Part shown: one piece after another, positions 27,191 through 35,978 of the stretch
How positions within the stretch are numbered: the stretch's first letter is position 1
Layout of the letters: every line of letters begins with the position of its first letter
Assembly: GCF_016428585.1 (NCBI RefSeq)
Contig: NZ_JAELVR010000008.1
Span: 124,001 to 188,000, forward strand
Length of the DNA: 64,000 bases
DNA from: Sedimentitalea arenosa
GTDB taxonomy: Bacteria; Pseudomonadota; Alphaproteobacteria; Rhodobacterales; Rhodobacteraceae
Reading direction: 5' to 3'
Position numbers and translations under genes: made by a program
Notes under the pieces: generated by a model
Told to the model about the DNA's origin: nothing
What the model saw: only the letters and a program-made list of their open reading frames with translations
Databases searched by the model: none

Positions 27191-30100
27191 TCAGGCCGCT
27201 TTCGAGGCCGGGGAAGTGACGGCGGCTCTCAAAGCCGCGCGGCGCTTTTCGGTGGCCGCAGCGTGGCGTTCGCGCACATGGCCATAGCCGCGGATATGCT
27301 CGGGCAGGTCCAGAAGTTCGGTCAGGTCCACCGCGCGCTCGTCACTCCAGTTGGCCAGAGCGAAATCGATATCGGCCTCGTACTCGGCCAGGAGGCGGCG
27401 GGCGAGCCGCGCCTCGTCGCTGTTGCGGAACGGGTCGAGCACGGTGCCGCGCAAGCGGCGCAGGCGGTTCATCCAGCGGAAAAAGCGCAGCGCCTTCCGA
27501 CCCTCGACCGGACCCTTGACATGCTTGCCGGTCTTCTCGTCGATGCCGCCATAGGGCCAGGCCCCGAAATGGAAGGTGAGGTCGAGATCACCATCGAACG
27601 TGTCGGCAAGCGATTTTGCGAAGGACGGCTTGGAATAGAGCCGCGCGACCTCCCACTCGTCCTTGACCGCCATAAGTTTGTAGAGACCGCGCGCCACCGC
27701 GGACACTGCCGCTTCGTCGGGGATCGCGCCGCGCACCTGTGCCACACGATCGGCATAGCGGCGGGCGAATTCCGCGTCCTTGTACGCGGTCAGCTCGGAC
27801 ACCCGGCGCGACAGGATGTCGTCGAGGGAGGGCGGACGCCGTTCGGCCAGCTCGACCGGGTCAGAGCCGCCGGCCAGCCGAGTCGCGGCCTCGGGATCGG
27901 CGAAGGCGAGCCGTCCGAGATCGAAGGCCTGCATGTTCTTGGCCACCGCGACCCCGTTCAGTTCGATCGCGCGGTGGATGGCCGCAAGCGACAGCGGCAC
28001 CCCGCCCTGCTGCCAGGCCGCGCCCATCAGCAGCATGTTCGCAAAGACCCGGTCGCCCATCACCTTCTCGGCCAGGTTCTGCGCATCAAGAGCGCGGGCG
28101 CGCGTGGCCAGCAGGCCTGCCAGGCGGCTGACCTGCTCGGCCCCGGAAAGCTGCCAGTCCGGATTCCTGGAAAACTCGGAGGTCGGCACGACGGTCGTGT
28201 CCACCACGGCGACGGACTTGCCGGCGGTCAGTTTGGACAGCGCCTCGTCTCCCGCGGCCACGACAAGGTCGCAGCCGATCAGGGCGTCGGCCTCGCCCGT
28301 GGCGATCCGGGTGGCGCGCATCTGATCGGTGTTGGCGGCGAACTTGATGTGGGAATGCACCGCACCGTATTTTTGCGCCAACCCGGTGATGTCAAGGTTG
28401 GAGGCGAAATAGCCATCCGCATGGGCGGCGACGGCAAGAGTCTGGCCGATCGTCACCACGCCTGCACCGCCGATGCCAGAGACCAGCACCGACCACGATC
28501 CATCGATCTGGGCCAGCTCGGGCATCGGCAAGTGCGAGATATCGATCGCGACATCCTCGCGCCGGGTCTTGCGCGGCGTGGCACCGCTGACCGTCACGAA
28601 GGACGGGCAGAAGCCCTCGACACAGGAGAAATCCTTGTTGCATGAGGACTGGTTGATCTTGCGCTTGCGCCCGAACTCGGTCTCGAGCGGTTCGATCGCC
28701 ATGCAGGAAGACACCGCCGAACAATCGCCGCAGCCTTCGCAGACCTCGGAGTTGATGAAGACGCGCTTGTCGGGATCGGCCCATTTGCCGCGCTTGCGCA
28801 GGCGGCGGCGCTCGGTTGCGCAGGGCTGGTCATAGAGGATCACGGTGACGCCGGGGACCTCGCGCATTGTCGTCTGGACCAGCTCCATCTCGGTACGCGG
28901 GTGCAGCGTGACGCCGGTGCCCAGATCCTTGCCTTCGTACTTTTCGGGTTCGTCCGCGACCAACGCGATCCGGGCCACGCCCTCGGCGCGCAGCTGCCGG
29001 ATCATCTGCAGCGGGCTGAGATCGCCATCATGGGGCTGGCCACCGGTCATCGACACGAAACCGTTATGCAGCAGCTTGTAGGTCAGCGTCGCCTTGGCCG
29101 CGACGGCAGCGCGGATCGCCATCAGGCCCGAGTGGAAATAAGTGCCGTCGCCCATGTTCGCAAAAACGTGCTTTTCGTCCGTGAAGGGGAATTGGCCTAG
29201 CCACATCACCCCCTCGCCGCCCATGTGGCTGACCGAGTTGGTCTTGGCGGGATCGCGCAGCATCGCCATGGTGTGACAGCCGATCCCGGCCAGCGCCCGG
29301 CTGCCATCGATGACTTGGGTCGATCGCCCGTGCGGACAGCCCGCACAGAAAGCGGGCATCCGCACCGCGCCGCCGCCGAGCGCAGGAGGCGCCTCGGACC
29401 AGTTCGGAGCCGACAGGCCGCAGTCGGGGTCGGTTTCCCGCGCCACGCGCACCAGCACCCGTGTGATGAGACCGGGATCGATCTCGCCGAAATTGGGAAA
29501 GGCGCAGGCTTCGGCCCCGACAGCCAACGCCTGGCCCTCGAAGGTCTTGCCGACGATGCGCGGCGATAGGCCCGATCCGTAAAGGATCGCACGGATCTGG
29601 TCCTCGAGCAGGGGGCGCTTCTCTTCGACAACGAGGATCGTGTCGAGACCTTGGGCGAAATCCCGGATTACCTCGGGATCAAGCGGCCAGACCATGCCCG
29701 TCTTCAGCAGGCGCACCGACATGTCATCGATGCGACCGTCGCGATACCGCAGCCCGGCCAGCGCCTGGTTCAGGTCTTGCCACGCCTTGCCCGCCGCGAC
29801 GATGCCGATCCTGGCATGCGGGTCGCCCTCGATGCGGTTCAGCCGGTTGGCACGGGCATAGGCCAGAACCTTGCGCAACTTCACGTCCCACAGCAGGCGC
29901 TCCTGTTCGGGGATCGGGGTATAGGGCTTGATCGTCGTATCGGCGCCGTCCGCGTCGGGCCGCACGATGGCGGGGCTGTCAGGTGCCACATGCACGGACC
30001 CGCCGCCCTCGACCACGTCGGTGACCAGCTTCATGCCGACCAGCGTGCCGCTGTAGCGGCTCATCGCGATGCCGTGCAGGCCCATGTCCAGTACGTCCTG

Positions 30101-30646
30101 CGCATTGGCCGGGGCGAGCAGCGGCGCGCCGAGAGAGGCGAAATTGAGATCCGAGTAGCAGGCCAAGGTCGAGGATTTCGCGCCGTGATCGTCGCCGACC
30201 AGAAGCAGCGTACCGCCCTTGGCATTGGTGCCGGCGAGATTGGCATGGCGCAGCGGGTCCATCGACCGGTCCATGCCGGGCGCCTTGCCGTACCAGATCG
30301 AGAAGACGCCATCGACCCGCGCTCCGGGGAACAGCCCAACCTGCTGCGCGCCCCATGTGGCGGTCGCGGCGAGATCCTCGTTGACGCCGGGCTGGAAATG
30401 GACGTTGTGGGCCTTGAGCTCGGCTTCGGCCTGCCAGAGCGCCATGTCATAGGTGCCAACCGGCGAGCCGCGATAGCCCGAGATGTAGCCGCCTGTGTTG
30501 AGACCCGCCGCCACGTCGCGTTTTCGCTGTTGGATCGGCAGCCGCACCAGTGCCTGCATCCCGGTCATGTAGACCCAACCCTCGTCCTGCGTCAGGCGGT
30601 CTTCGAGCGTCATTTCGAGACGCTTCGTCGGCACATGCTGGGTCAT
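27191..30646 (-). CDS. fused indolepyruvate ferredoxin oxidoreductase (2-oxoacid:ferredoxin oxidoreductase)
   Basis: A 1151-residue single-chain enzyme oxidatively decarboxylating arylpyruvates or branched 2-oxoacids to acyl-CoA. The N-terminal pyruvate-binding domain has GGYISGYRGSPVGTYD; the TPP domain has AGIGCHTMAM and NMGDGTYFHSGLMAIRAAV; a cysteine cluster for Fe-S follows (CEGCGDCS, SCNKDFSCVEGFCPSF); the gamma domain is GSWSVLVSGIGGAGVVTIGQTL. Fusion of alpha and beta/gamma parts in one chain is the usual form in aerobic proteobacteria. Start 30646 has AAGGAG. It lies 202 bases downstream of the AceE-like gene and may share its control. Confidence 0.93.
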   Translation of the reverse strand: MTQHVPTKRLEMTLEDRLTQDEGWVYMTGMQALVRLPIQQRKRDVAAGLNTGGYISGYRGSPVGTYDMALWQAEAELKAHNVHFQPGVNEDLAATATWGAQQVGLFPGARVDGVFSIWYGKAPGMDRSMDPLRHANLAGTNAKGGTLLLVGDDHGAKSSTLACYSDLNFASLGAPLLAPANAQDVLDMGLHGIAMSRYSGTLVGMKLVTDVVEGGGSVHVAPDSPAIVRPDADGADTTIKPYTPIPEQERLLWDVKLRKVLAYARANRLNRIEGDPHARIGIVAAGKAWQDLNQALAGLRYRDGRIDDMSVRLLKTGMVWPLDPEVIRDFAQGLDTILVVEEKRPLLEDQIRAILYGSGLSPRIVGKTFEGQALAVGAEACAFPNFGEIDPGLITRVLVRVARETDPDCGLSAPNWSEAPPALGGGAVRMPAFCAGCPHGRSTQVIDGSRALAGIGCHTMAMLRDPAKTNSVSHMGGEGVMWLGQFPFTDEKHVFANMGDGTYFHSGLMAIRAAVAAKATLTYKLLHNGFVSMTGGQPHDGDLSPLQMIRQLRAEGVARIALVADEPEKYEGKDLGTGVTLHPRTEMELVQTTMREVPGVTVILYDQPCATERRRLRKRGKWADPDKRVFINSEVCEGCGDCSAVSSCMAIEPLETEFGRKRKINQSSCNKDFSCVEGFCPSFVTVSGATPRKTRREDVAIDISHLPMPELAQIDGSWSVLVSGIGGAGVVTIGQTLAVAAHADGYFASNLDITGLAQKYGAVHSHIKFAANTDQMRATRIATGEADALIGCDLVVAAGDEALSKLTAGKSVAVVDTTVVPTSEFSRNPDWQLSGAEQVSRLAGLLATRARALDAQNLAEKVMGDRVFANMLLMGAAWQQGGVPLSLAAIHRAIELNGVAVAKNMQAFDLGRLAFADPEAATRLAGGSDPVELAERRPPSLDDILSRRVSELTAYKDAEFARRYADRVAQVRGAIPDEAAVSAVARGLYKLMAVKDEWEVARLYSKPSFAKSLADTFDGDLDLTFHFGAWPYGGIDEKTGKHVKGPVEGRKALRFFRWMNRLRRLRGTVLDPFRNSDEARLARRLLAEYEADIDFALANWSDERAVDLTELLDLPEHIRGYGHVRERHAAATEKRRAALRAAVTSPASKAA

Positions 30647-30848
30647 CGGGTCACTCCTTGGTCGTTCAGGGCGCAATCGGGGCGGGCAGAAACGCCGGAA
30701 GCGGGGAGGTCATTCGGTATCCTCCCGGTCCCGCTGGCGGCAGCCGCGTGCCAAGTGTTGTCGGTTTCCTCGCGGCATCTCAACCATTTGCGCACAGCAC
30801 GAGCGAACGTGACGTAGGGTCATGACGGAGTTCCAAGGCGACCCGACC

Positions 30849-33218
30849 TCAGGATGCAGGATTGCGCGCGGCGCGTCCGGGCAAAAGGCCATCGACCTTT
30901 TCCACGATCGAACGCGCATCCATTCCGTAATGTGCATAGAGGCTGCCGATCGTCCCGGTCTGGCCGAAATGCTCGACCCCGAGCGGGATCGTGCGATGTC
31001 CAGCCACGGCGCCCAGCCAGCCGAGCGTCGCCGGATGACCGTCGATCACCGTCACCAGGCGGCAGTGGGGTGGCAGTTCGTTCAGAAGGCATTCGATATG
31101 CGACTGCGCAGCCTTGTTGCCGCGCGCTCGTGCGCGCTGCGCCGCGGTCCAGCCGGCGTTCAGCCGGTCGGCCGAGGTCACGGCGAGCACGCCGATGTCA
31201 CGCCGCGTTTCGGCCAACGCACCGGCCGCGCTGATCACCTCGGGCGCGACCGCGCCCTGGTAGGCGATCACGACCTCGGCGTTGGCGCCGGGCTTGCGCA
31301 ACCAGTAGGCGCCATCGACCGAACCGCGCCGGAACGCCTCGTCGGCACGCTTGCCGGGCTGCTCGATCGGGTTGGTCGACAACCGCAGATAGACGCTACC
31401 GCCGGTTTCGTCGCGGAGCCAGGTGCGCTCGTCGGGATCGTCCCTACCGTCGCGCTGCAGGTAGTCGAAAGCCCATTCCATGATGACGGCAAGTTCGTCG
31501 GCAAAGGCGGGTTCGAAAGCCGCCAGCCCATCCTGGCTCATCCCGATGAGAGGCGTGCCGATGGATTGATGCGCGCCGCCCTCGGGCGCCAGAGTGACAC
31601 CCGAGGGCGTGCCCACCAGCAGGAAGCGGGCATCCTGGTAGCAGGCATAGTTCAGCGCATCCAACCCGCGCGCGACGAAGGGGTCATAGACCGTGCCGAC
31701 GGGGATCAGCCGCTTGCCGAACAGCGAGTGCGACAAGCCTGCCGCGCCGAGCAGCAGCATCAGGTTCATCTCGGCGATGCCCAGTTCGATATGCTGGCCT
31801 TCCGGCGTGAACTCCCATTTTGCGGTTGAAGGAATCTTGTTCTCGATGAAGGCATCTGCCTGGTCCCTCCGGGCGAACAGCTTCCGCCGGTTCACCCACG
31901 GGCCGAGATTGGTCGTGCCGGTCACGTCGGGCGAGGTGGTGACGATGCGCGCGGCAAGCTCGCTGTCCGTCTTGGACAGGTCGTCGAGGATCTTGCCAAA
32001 GGCCGCTTGGGTCGAGATCTCGCGTTCGGCCGCGAACGCGATGTCCGGCACGGGGACCCGCCGGTCGGAAAAACGGCGGCGGCCCTTGGCGAAGAACGGT
32101 ACCCGCCGCAGGAAAGCGCGCAGGTTTTCTGGATCTTCGACCGTGGCGAAGGGCTCCCATTCCTCGCCTTCGGGCACACCCATATGGGTCTGCCACGCTG
32201 CCATCTGGGTCTTGTTCATCAGCCCGCCGTGGTTGTCCTTGTGGCCCGCGATCGGCGTGCCCCAGCCCTTGACGGTGTAGGCGAGGAAACAGACGGGGCG
32301 GTCATGGTCGATGGCCGCGAAGGTGTCGGCCATGGTCGACACGCAATTGCCGCCGAGGTTCTCCATCAACTCGGCCAGTTCCGCGTCGCTGCGTCGCTCG
32401 AGCAACGCGCTGACGTCGCCCTGGTCGCCCAGGTCATCCATCAACCGCTTGCGCCAGACCGCGCCGCCCATGAAGGTCAGCGCCGAGTATTCCTGGTTCG
32501 GGCAGGCATCGATCCAGTCGCGCAGCTTGTCGCCGCCAGGCTCGGCGAAGGCCGCTCGCTGCAGCGCGCCGTACTTGACCCGGACCACGTCCCAGCCGAA
32601 GGCGTCAAAGATCTTCTCGACCCGCCCGAACAGTCCCTCGCGCACGATGCCGTCGAGCGACTGGCGGTTGTAGTCGATGATCCACCAGCAATTGCGCAGA
32701 TCGTTCTTCCACCCCTCCTGCAGGGTCTCGTAGATATTGCCCTCGTCGAGTTCGGCATCGCCCACCAGAGCGACCATTCGGCCCATCGGCAGGTCGTCGC
32801 CCCAGCTCTTGGCCGCGATGTAATCCTGCACCAGAGAGGCGAAGGCGGTGATCGCCACGCCCAGGCCGACCGAGCCGGTGGAGAAATCCACGTCGTCCAC
32901 GTCCTTTGTGCGGCTGGGATAGCTCTGCACGCCGCCAAAGCCACGGAAGTTCTCCATCCTGTCGCGGTCGAGATTGCCCATCAGGTACTGGATGGCATGA
33001 AAGACCGGGCTGGCATGGGGTTTGACGGCGACCCGATCCTCCGGCCGCAGGGCGGAAAAGTAGAGCGCCGTCATGATCGACACCATCGACGCGGAACTGG
33101 CCTGATGGCCGCCGATCTTGATGCCGTCGACCTTGGGCCTAACGTGGTTGGCGTGGTGGATCATCCAGTGCGACAGCCAGAGCAGGCGCTGTTCGATGAT
33201 CTTGAGCTCCTTGGTCAT
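30849..33218 (-). CDS. AceE-like homodimeric 2-oxoacid dehydrogenase E1 (transketolase family)
   Basis: About 789 residues of the homodimeric pyruvate dehydrogenase E1 type. The TPP motif is GDAELDEGNIYETLQEGWKNDLRNCWWIIDYNRQSLDG, and the central and C-terminal transketolase domains (HIELGIAEMNLMLLLGAAG) are complete. It is about 100 residues shorter than E. coli AceE, and no E2 or E3 gene lies nearby, so the substrate may not be pyruvate. Start 33218 has AGGAG eight bases upstream; the ATG six codons earlier has none. Together with the ferredoxin oxidoreductase it suggests amino-acid-derived 2-oxoacid catabolism. An FNR-type box lies upstream. Confidence 0.85.
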   Translation of the reverse strand: MTKELKIIEQRLLWLSHWMIHHANHVRPKVDGIKIGGHQASSASMVSIMTALYFSALRPEDRVAVKPHASPVFHAIQYLMGNLDRDRMENFRGFGGVQSYPSRTKDVDDVDFSTGSVGLGVAITAFASLVQDYIAAKSWGDDLPMGRMVALVGDAELDEGNIYETLQEGWKNDLRNCWWIIDYNRQSLDGIVREGLFGRVEKIFDAFGWDVVRVKYGALQRAAFAEPGGDKLRDWIDACPNQEYSALTFMGGAVWRKRLMDDLGDQGDVSALLERRSDAELAELMENLGGNCVSTMADTFAAIDHDRPVCFLAYTVKGWGTPIAGHKDNHGGLMNKTQMAAWQTHMGVPEGEEWEPFATVEDPENLRAFLRRVPFFAKGRRRFSDRRVPVPDIAFAAEREISTQAAFGKILDDLSKTDSELAARIVTTSPDVTGTTNLGPWVNRRKLFARRDQADAFIENKIPSTAKWEFTPEGQHIELGIAEMNLMLLLGAAGLSHSLFGKRLIPVGTVYDPFVARGLDALNYACYQDARFLLVGTPSGVTLAPEGGAHQSIGTPLIGMSQDGLAAFEPAFADELAVIMEWAFDYLQRDGRDDPDERTWLRDETGGSVYLRLSTNPIEQPGKRADEAFRRGSVDGAYWLRKPGANAEVVIAYQGAVAPEVISAAGALAETRRDIGVLAVTSADRLNAGWTAAQRARARGNKAAQSHIECLLNELPPHCRLVTVIDGHPATLGWLGAVAGHRTIPLGVEHFGQTGTIGSLYAHYGMDARSIVEKVDGLLPGRAARNPAS

Positions 33219-33368
33219 ATCCGCTGTCTCCTGCATCTGTAAGTCATGGCGTCAACCGGGGCTATCGGCCCTGCCGCAACGATAACTTCGACCCGCATGC
33301 GCCCCTCTGCCCGGTCCGCAACGCGCTGTGATTCGTCGCGCCCGGCAATTCAAAATCAACAGAAGTCT

Positions 33369-33382
33369 TTGATTTGGATCAA
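33369..33382. promoter_or_regulatory. perfect FNR/FnrL-type box
   Basis: TTGATttggATCAA is an exact match to the TTGAT-N4-ATCAA consensus of oxygen-sensing FNR/FnrL and related Anr/Dnr regulators. It lies in the 291-base divergent region (33219-33509), 150 bases from the AceE-like start and 127 from the creatininase-family start, in a local A/T-rich patch (about 33345-33430). It could control either or both units. The rest of the intergenic region shows nothing I can name. Confidence 0.7.
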
Positions 33383-33509
33383 GTTTCACAAAGCCTACCA
33401 AATAGTTTGACCAATTGCTATGATTTTGGAAAGCTTCACGTCGAGGGAGAACCGGGATGGCGTATCCGACAGGGCCGGAACAGGCGACCAAGACCATGGA
33501 CTTGCGCGG

Positions 33510-34310
33510 ATGAAGCGATACTGGGCCGACCACACGCGCGTCGAATTTGCCGCGCTCGACCATGGCCGCGTGATCGCCGTGCTCCCCATCGGCGCTATCG
33601 AACAGCATGGCCCACACCTGCCCATGAAGGTCGATGCCTGCACCGTTGACAGCGTCGCCCGACGCTGCGCCGACGCCCTGCCCGAGGACGCACCCGTGCT
33701 GTTCCTTCCGACACAGGCAGTCTGCACCAGCACCGAACACATCGACTATCCCGGCACGCTGACCCTGACGCCGGACACCCTGATCCGGGTGATCTGCGAT
33801 ATCGGGGACAGCGTCGCGCGGTCGGGTGTCCGCAAGTTGGTGCTGCTGAACGGGCATGGCGGAAACATCCCGTGCATGGATCTCGCCGCGCGCAAGTTGC
33901 GGGTCGAAAAGGATATGCTGGTCTTTTCGCTCAACTGGTTCGCGCTGGGGATGCCCGAGGGGCTTTATTCGGACACCGAACGCGCCCATGGCATACACGC
34001 CGGCGACATGGAGACCTCGGTGATGCTGGCGCTGGATGCCGGCAACGTCGACATGGGCACAGCGCAGAATTTCCGCTCTCGCGGGCAGGACCTTTTCGAA
34101 ACTACCCGCCACGTCGGATTGGGACGCGCGGCGAAACCCGCCTGGAAGACGCAGGACCTGAACCCGGCCGGCGCCTGCGGCGAAGCGCACCTGGCGACTG
34201 CCGACAAAGGTGAAGCGACCCTGGCGCATGCGGTGGCGCGGCTTGTGGAAGCGCTGGAAGAGATCGATACCATGCCGCCTGACTGGCTTGACCGAACGCC
34301 CGAGGAGTGA
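33510..34310 (+). CDS. creatininase family amidohydrolase
   Basis: A 266-residue metal-dependent hydrolase. Metal-ligand motifs are intact: VLPIGAIEQHGPHLP near residue 25, DIGDSVARSG then LLNGHGGN near 115, and GIHAGDMETSVML near 160. Members open cyclic amides (creatinine) or hydrolyse formamides such as FAPy derivatives (ArfB) and mycofactocin precursors (MftE). The start at 33510 gives the family N-terminus; an upstream ATG at 33420 adds unrelated residues. First gene of the plus-strand operon that includes ABC transport and a cytosine-deaminase-like enzyme, pointing to a cyclic amide or heterocycle substrate. Confidence 0.88.
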   Translation: MKRYWADHTRVEFAALDHGRVIAVLPIGAIEQHGPHLPMKVDACTVDSVARRCADALPEDAPVLFLPTQAVCTSTEHIDYPGTLTLTPDTLIRVICDIGDSVARSGVRKLVLLNGHGGNIPCMDLAARKLRVEKDMLVFSLNWFALGMPEGLYSDTERAHGIHAGDMETSVMLALDAGNVDMGTAQNFRSRGQDLFETTRHVGLGRAAKPAWKTQDLNPAGACGEAHLATADKGEATLAHAVARLVEALEEIDTMPPDWLDRTPEE

Positions 34311-34313
34311 GCG

Positions 34314-35120
34314 ATGACCAACTTTTCCCGGCTTGAAGAGGCACCGGTCCTTATCGACATGAAGGACGTGGACAAGCAGTTCGGCAACGGCACGGTCGCG
34401 GTCAAGGACATGTCGCTGACGATCCGTGACGGCGAGTTCGTGAGTTTTCTCGGCCCCTCGGGCTGCGGCAAGAGCACGGCGCTCAAGATGATCTCGGGGC
34501 TTCTGTCTGTCAGCCGCGGGGCGATCACCGTGAACGGACACATGGCCGGTCAAAGCCCGGACGGCAACGACATCGGGTTCGTTTTCCAGGAAGCCACGCT
34601 GATGCCCTGGGCGACGGTGTTCGAGAACGTCTTCCTTCCGCTCAAGCTGCACGGGCTGACCCGGCGGGACGCGCGCGAGCGAGTCGAGGAGGCGCTGGCC
34701 ATGGTCGGCCTGTCGAACTTCGCCAAGTCCTATCCGCGCGAACTGTCCGGCGGCATGAAGATGCGAGTCTCGATCGCGCGGGCGATGGTGACCAAGCCCA
34801 AGATGCTGCTGATGGACGAACCCTTCGCGGCTCTGGACGAAATGACCCGCGCGAACCTGAACGATCAGGTGCTGTCGCTCTGGGAACGGCATGGGCTGAC
34901 GGTCATCTTCGTGACCCATTCGGTGTTCGAATCCGTCTATCTGTCGAGTCGGGTGGTCGTGATGGCGGCGCGCCCGGGCCGGGTGGTGCACGACATCCCG
35001 CAGGTGACGGGCTATCCGCGCACCTCCGACTACCGCCTGACCCCCGAATATGTCGAAAGTTGCCGCCGTGTCAGCGCCGCGCTGGAAGGGACCATGGATC
35101 ATGTCGATATCAATCACTGA
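34314..35120 (+). CDS. ABC transporter ATP-binding protein (NrtD/SsuB/TauB family)
   Basis: A 268-residue ATPase. Walker A FLGPSGCGKSTALKMI, Q-loop VFQEATLMPWATV (the LMPW form typical of the nitrate/sulfonate/taurine and thiamine-pyrimidine group), signature LSGGMKMRVSIARAM and Walker B MLLMDEPFAALDE, with the switch His in VTHSVFESVYL. It powers the permease at 35101 and the binding protein at 38556. Starts four bases after the creatininase stop; its own end overlaps the permease start by 20 bases. Confidence 0.95.
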   Translation: MTNFSRLEEAPVLIDMKDVDKQFGNGTVAVKDMSLTIRDGEFVSFLGPSGCGKSTALKMISGLLSVSRGAITVNGHMAGQSPDGNDIGFVFQEATLMPWATVFENVFLPLKLHGLTRRDARERVEEALAMVGLSNFAKSYPRELSGGMKMRVSIARAMVTKPKMLLMDEPFAALDEMTRANLNDQVLSLWERHGLTVIFVTHSVFESVYLSSRVVVMAARPGRVVHDIPQVTGYPRTSDYRLTPEYVESCRRVSAALEGTMDHVDINH

Positions 35121-35973
35121 AACCACCGAAACCGGACCCAAGGCCTTGGCTGCACAGGACATGGTGGATCCGCGCATCCTGGCCGAACGCCGCGACCGGC
35201 GGCTGAGGATCGTGTTGCCGATCACGGCGCTGGTGGCGGCGCTGCTGCTGTGGGAGTTCCTCGTCTGGTACAATGAGGTGCCGCACTACCTGATCCCTGC
35301 CCCCAGCCTGATCGCCAAAACGCTGGTCACCGACTGGTCCACCCTGATGCAGAGCGCGGCCTTCACGGTCAAACTGACATTGCTGTCGCTGGCGCTTGCC
35401 ATCGTCGGAGGCGTCCTATTGGGAATGGTCTTTGCCCTCTCGCGCCCGGTCGAGATGAGCCTGTTTCCCTTCGCGGTGATATTGCAGGTGACGCCGGTGG
35501 TGGCGATCGCGCCGCTGATTCTGATCTATGTCAGCAACACCTTCTATGCCCTGCTCATCTGCGCCTGGATCGTGGCTTTCTTCCCGATCCTGTCGAACAC
35601 GGTGATCGGTCTGCGCAGCGCCGACCACAACCTGCGCGACCTGTTCACGCTTTACCAGGCGACGCCGATGCAACGGTTGCGCTACCTGCTGGTGCCCAGC
35701 GCCCTGCCCTATTTCATGGCGGCGCTCAAGATCGCGGGCGGGCTGGCGCTGATCGGCGCGGTGGTGGCCGAGTTCGTCGCCGGCACTGCCGGGCAGAACA
35801 CCGGCCTGGCCTCGCGCATCCTTGAATCGAGCTTTCGCAACGAGATCCCGCGGATGTTCGCGGCGCTGTTCCTGGTCTCGCTGTTGGGCATCCTGATCTT
35901 TCTCATCACGTCCTGGCTGTCGCGCGCCGTTCTCGGCCATTGGCACGAGAGCGAAATCCGGCGGGAGCATTGA
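35101..35973 (+). CDS. ABC transporter permease (SsuC/TauC-like)
   Basis: A 290-residue permease with about six membrane segments (LRIVLPITALVAALLLWEFLVWY to LFLVSLLGILIFLITSWL). The coupling EAA loop is present as LFTLYQATPMQRLRYLLVPSALPYFMAALKIAGGLALIGAVVAEF. The start at 35101 overlaps the ATPase end by 20 bases, implying translational coupling; an in-frame start at 35050 would overlap more and has non-membrane residues. Pairs with the ATPase and with the NMT1-type receptor encoded three genes later. Confidence 0.93.
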   Translation: MSISITETTETGPKALAAQDMVDPRILAERRDRRLRIVLPITALVAALLLWEFLVWYNEVPHYLIPAPSLIAKTLVTDWSTLMQSAAFTVKLTLLSLALAIVGGVLLGMVFALSRPVEMSLFPFAVILQVTPVVAIAPLILIYVSNTFYALLICAWIVAFFPILSNTVIGLRSADHNLRDLFTLYQATPMQRLRYLLVPSALPYFMAALKIAGGLALIGAVVAEFVAGTAGQNTGLASRILESSFRNEIPRMFAALFLVSLLGILIFLITSWLSRAVLGHWHESEIRREH

Positions 35974-35978
35974 GCAGG

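Noticed and set aside
33405-33432. TTGACC followed by TATGAT as a sigma70 promoter
   Set aside because: The spacing is only six bases, far from 16-18, so the pair cannot form one promoter.
33252-35273. A 673-codon minus-strand frame opposite the creatininase and ABC ATPase genes
   Set aside because: Composition of an antisense shadow; covers the FNR box and two real genes.
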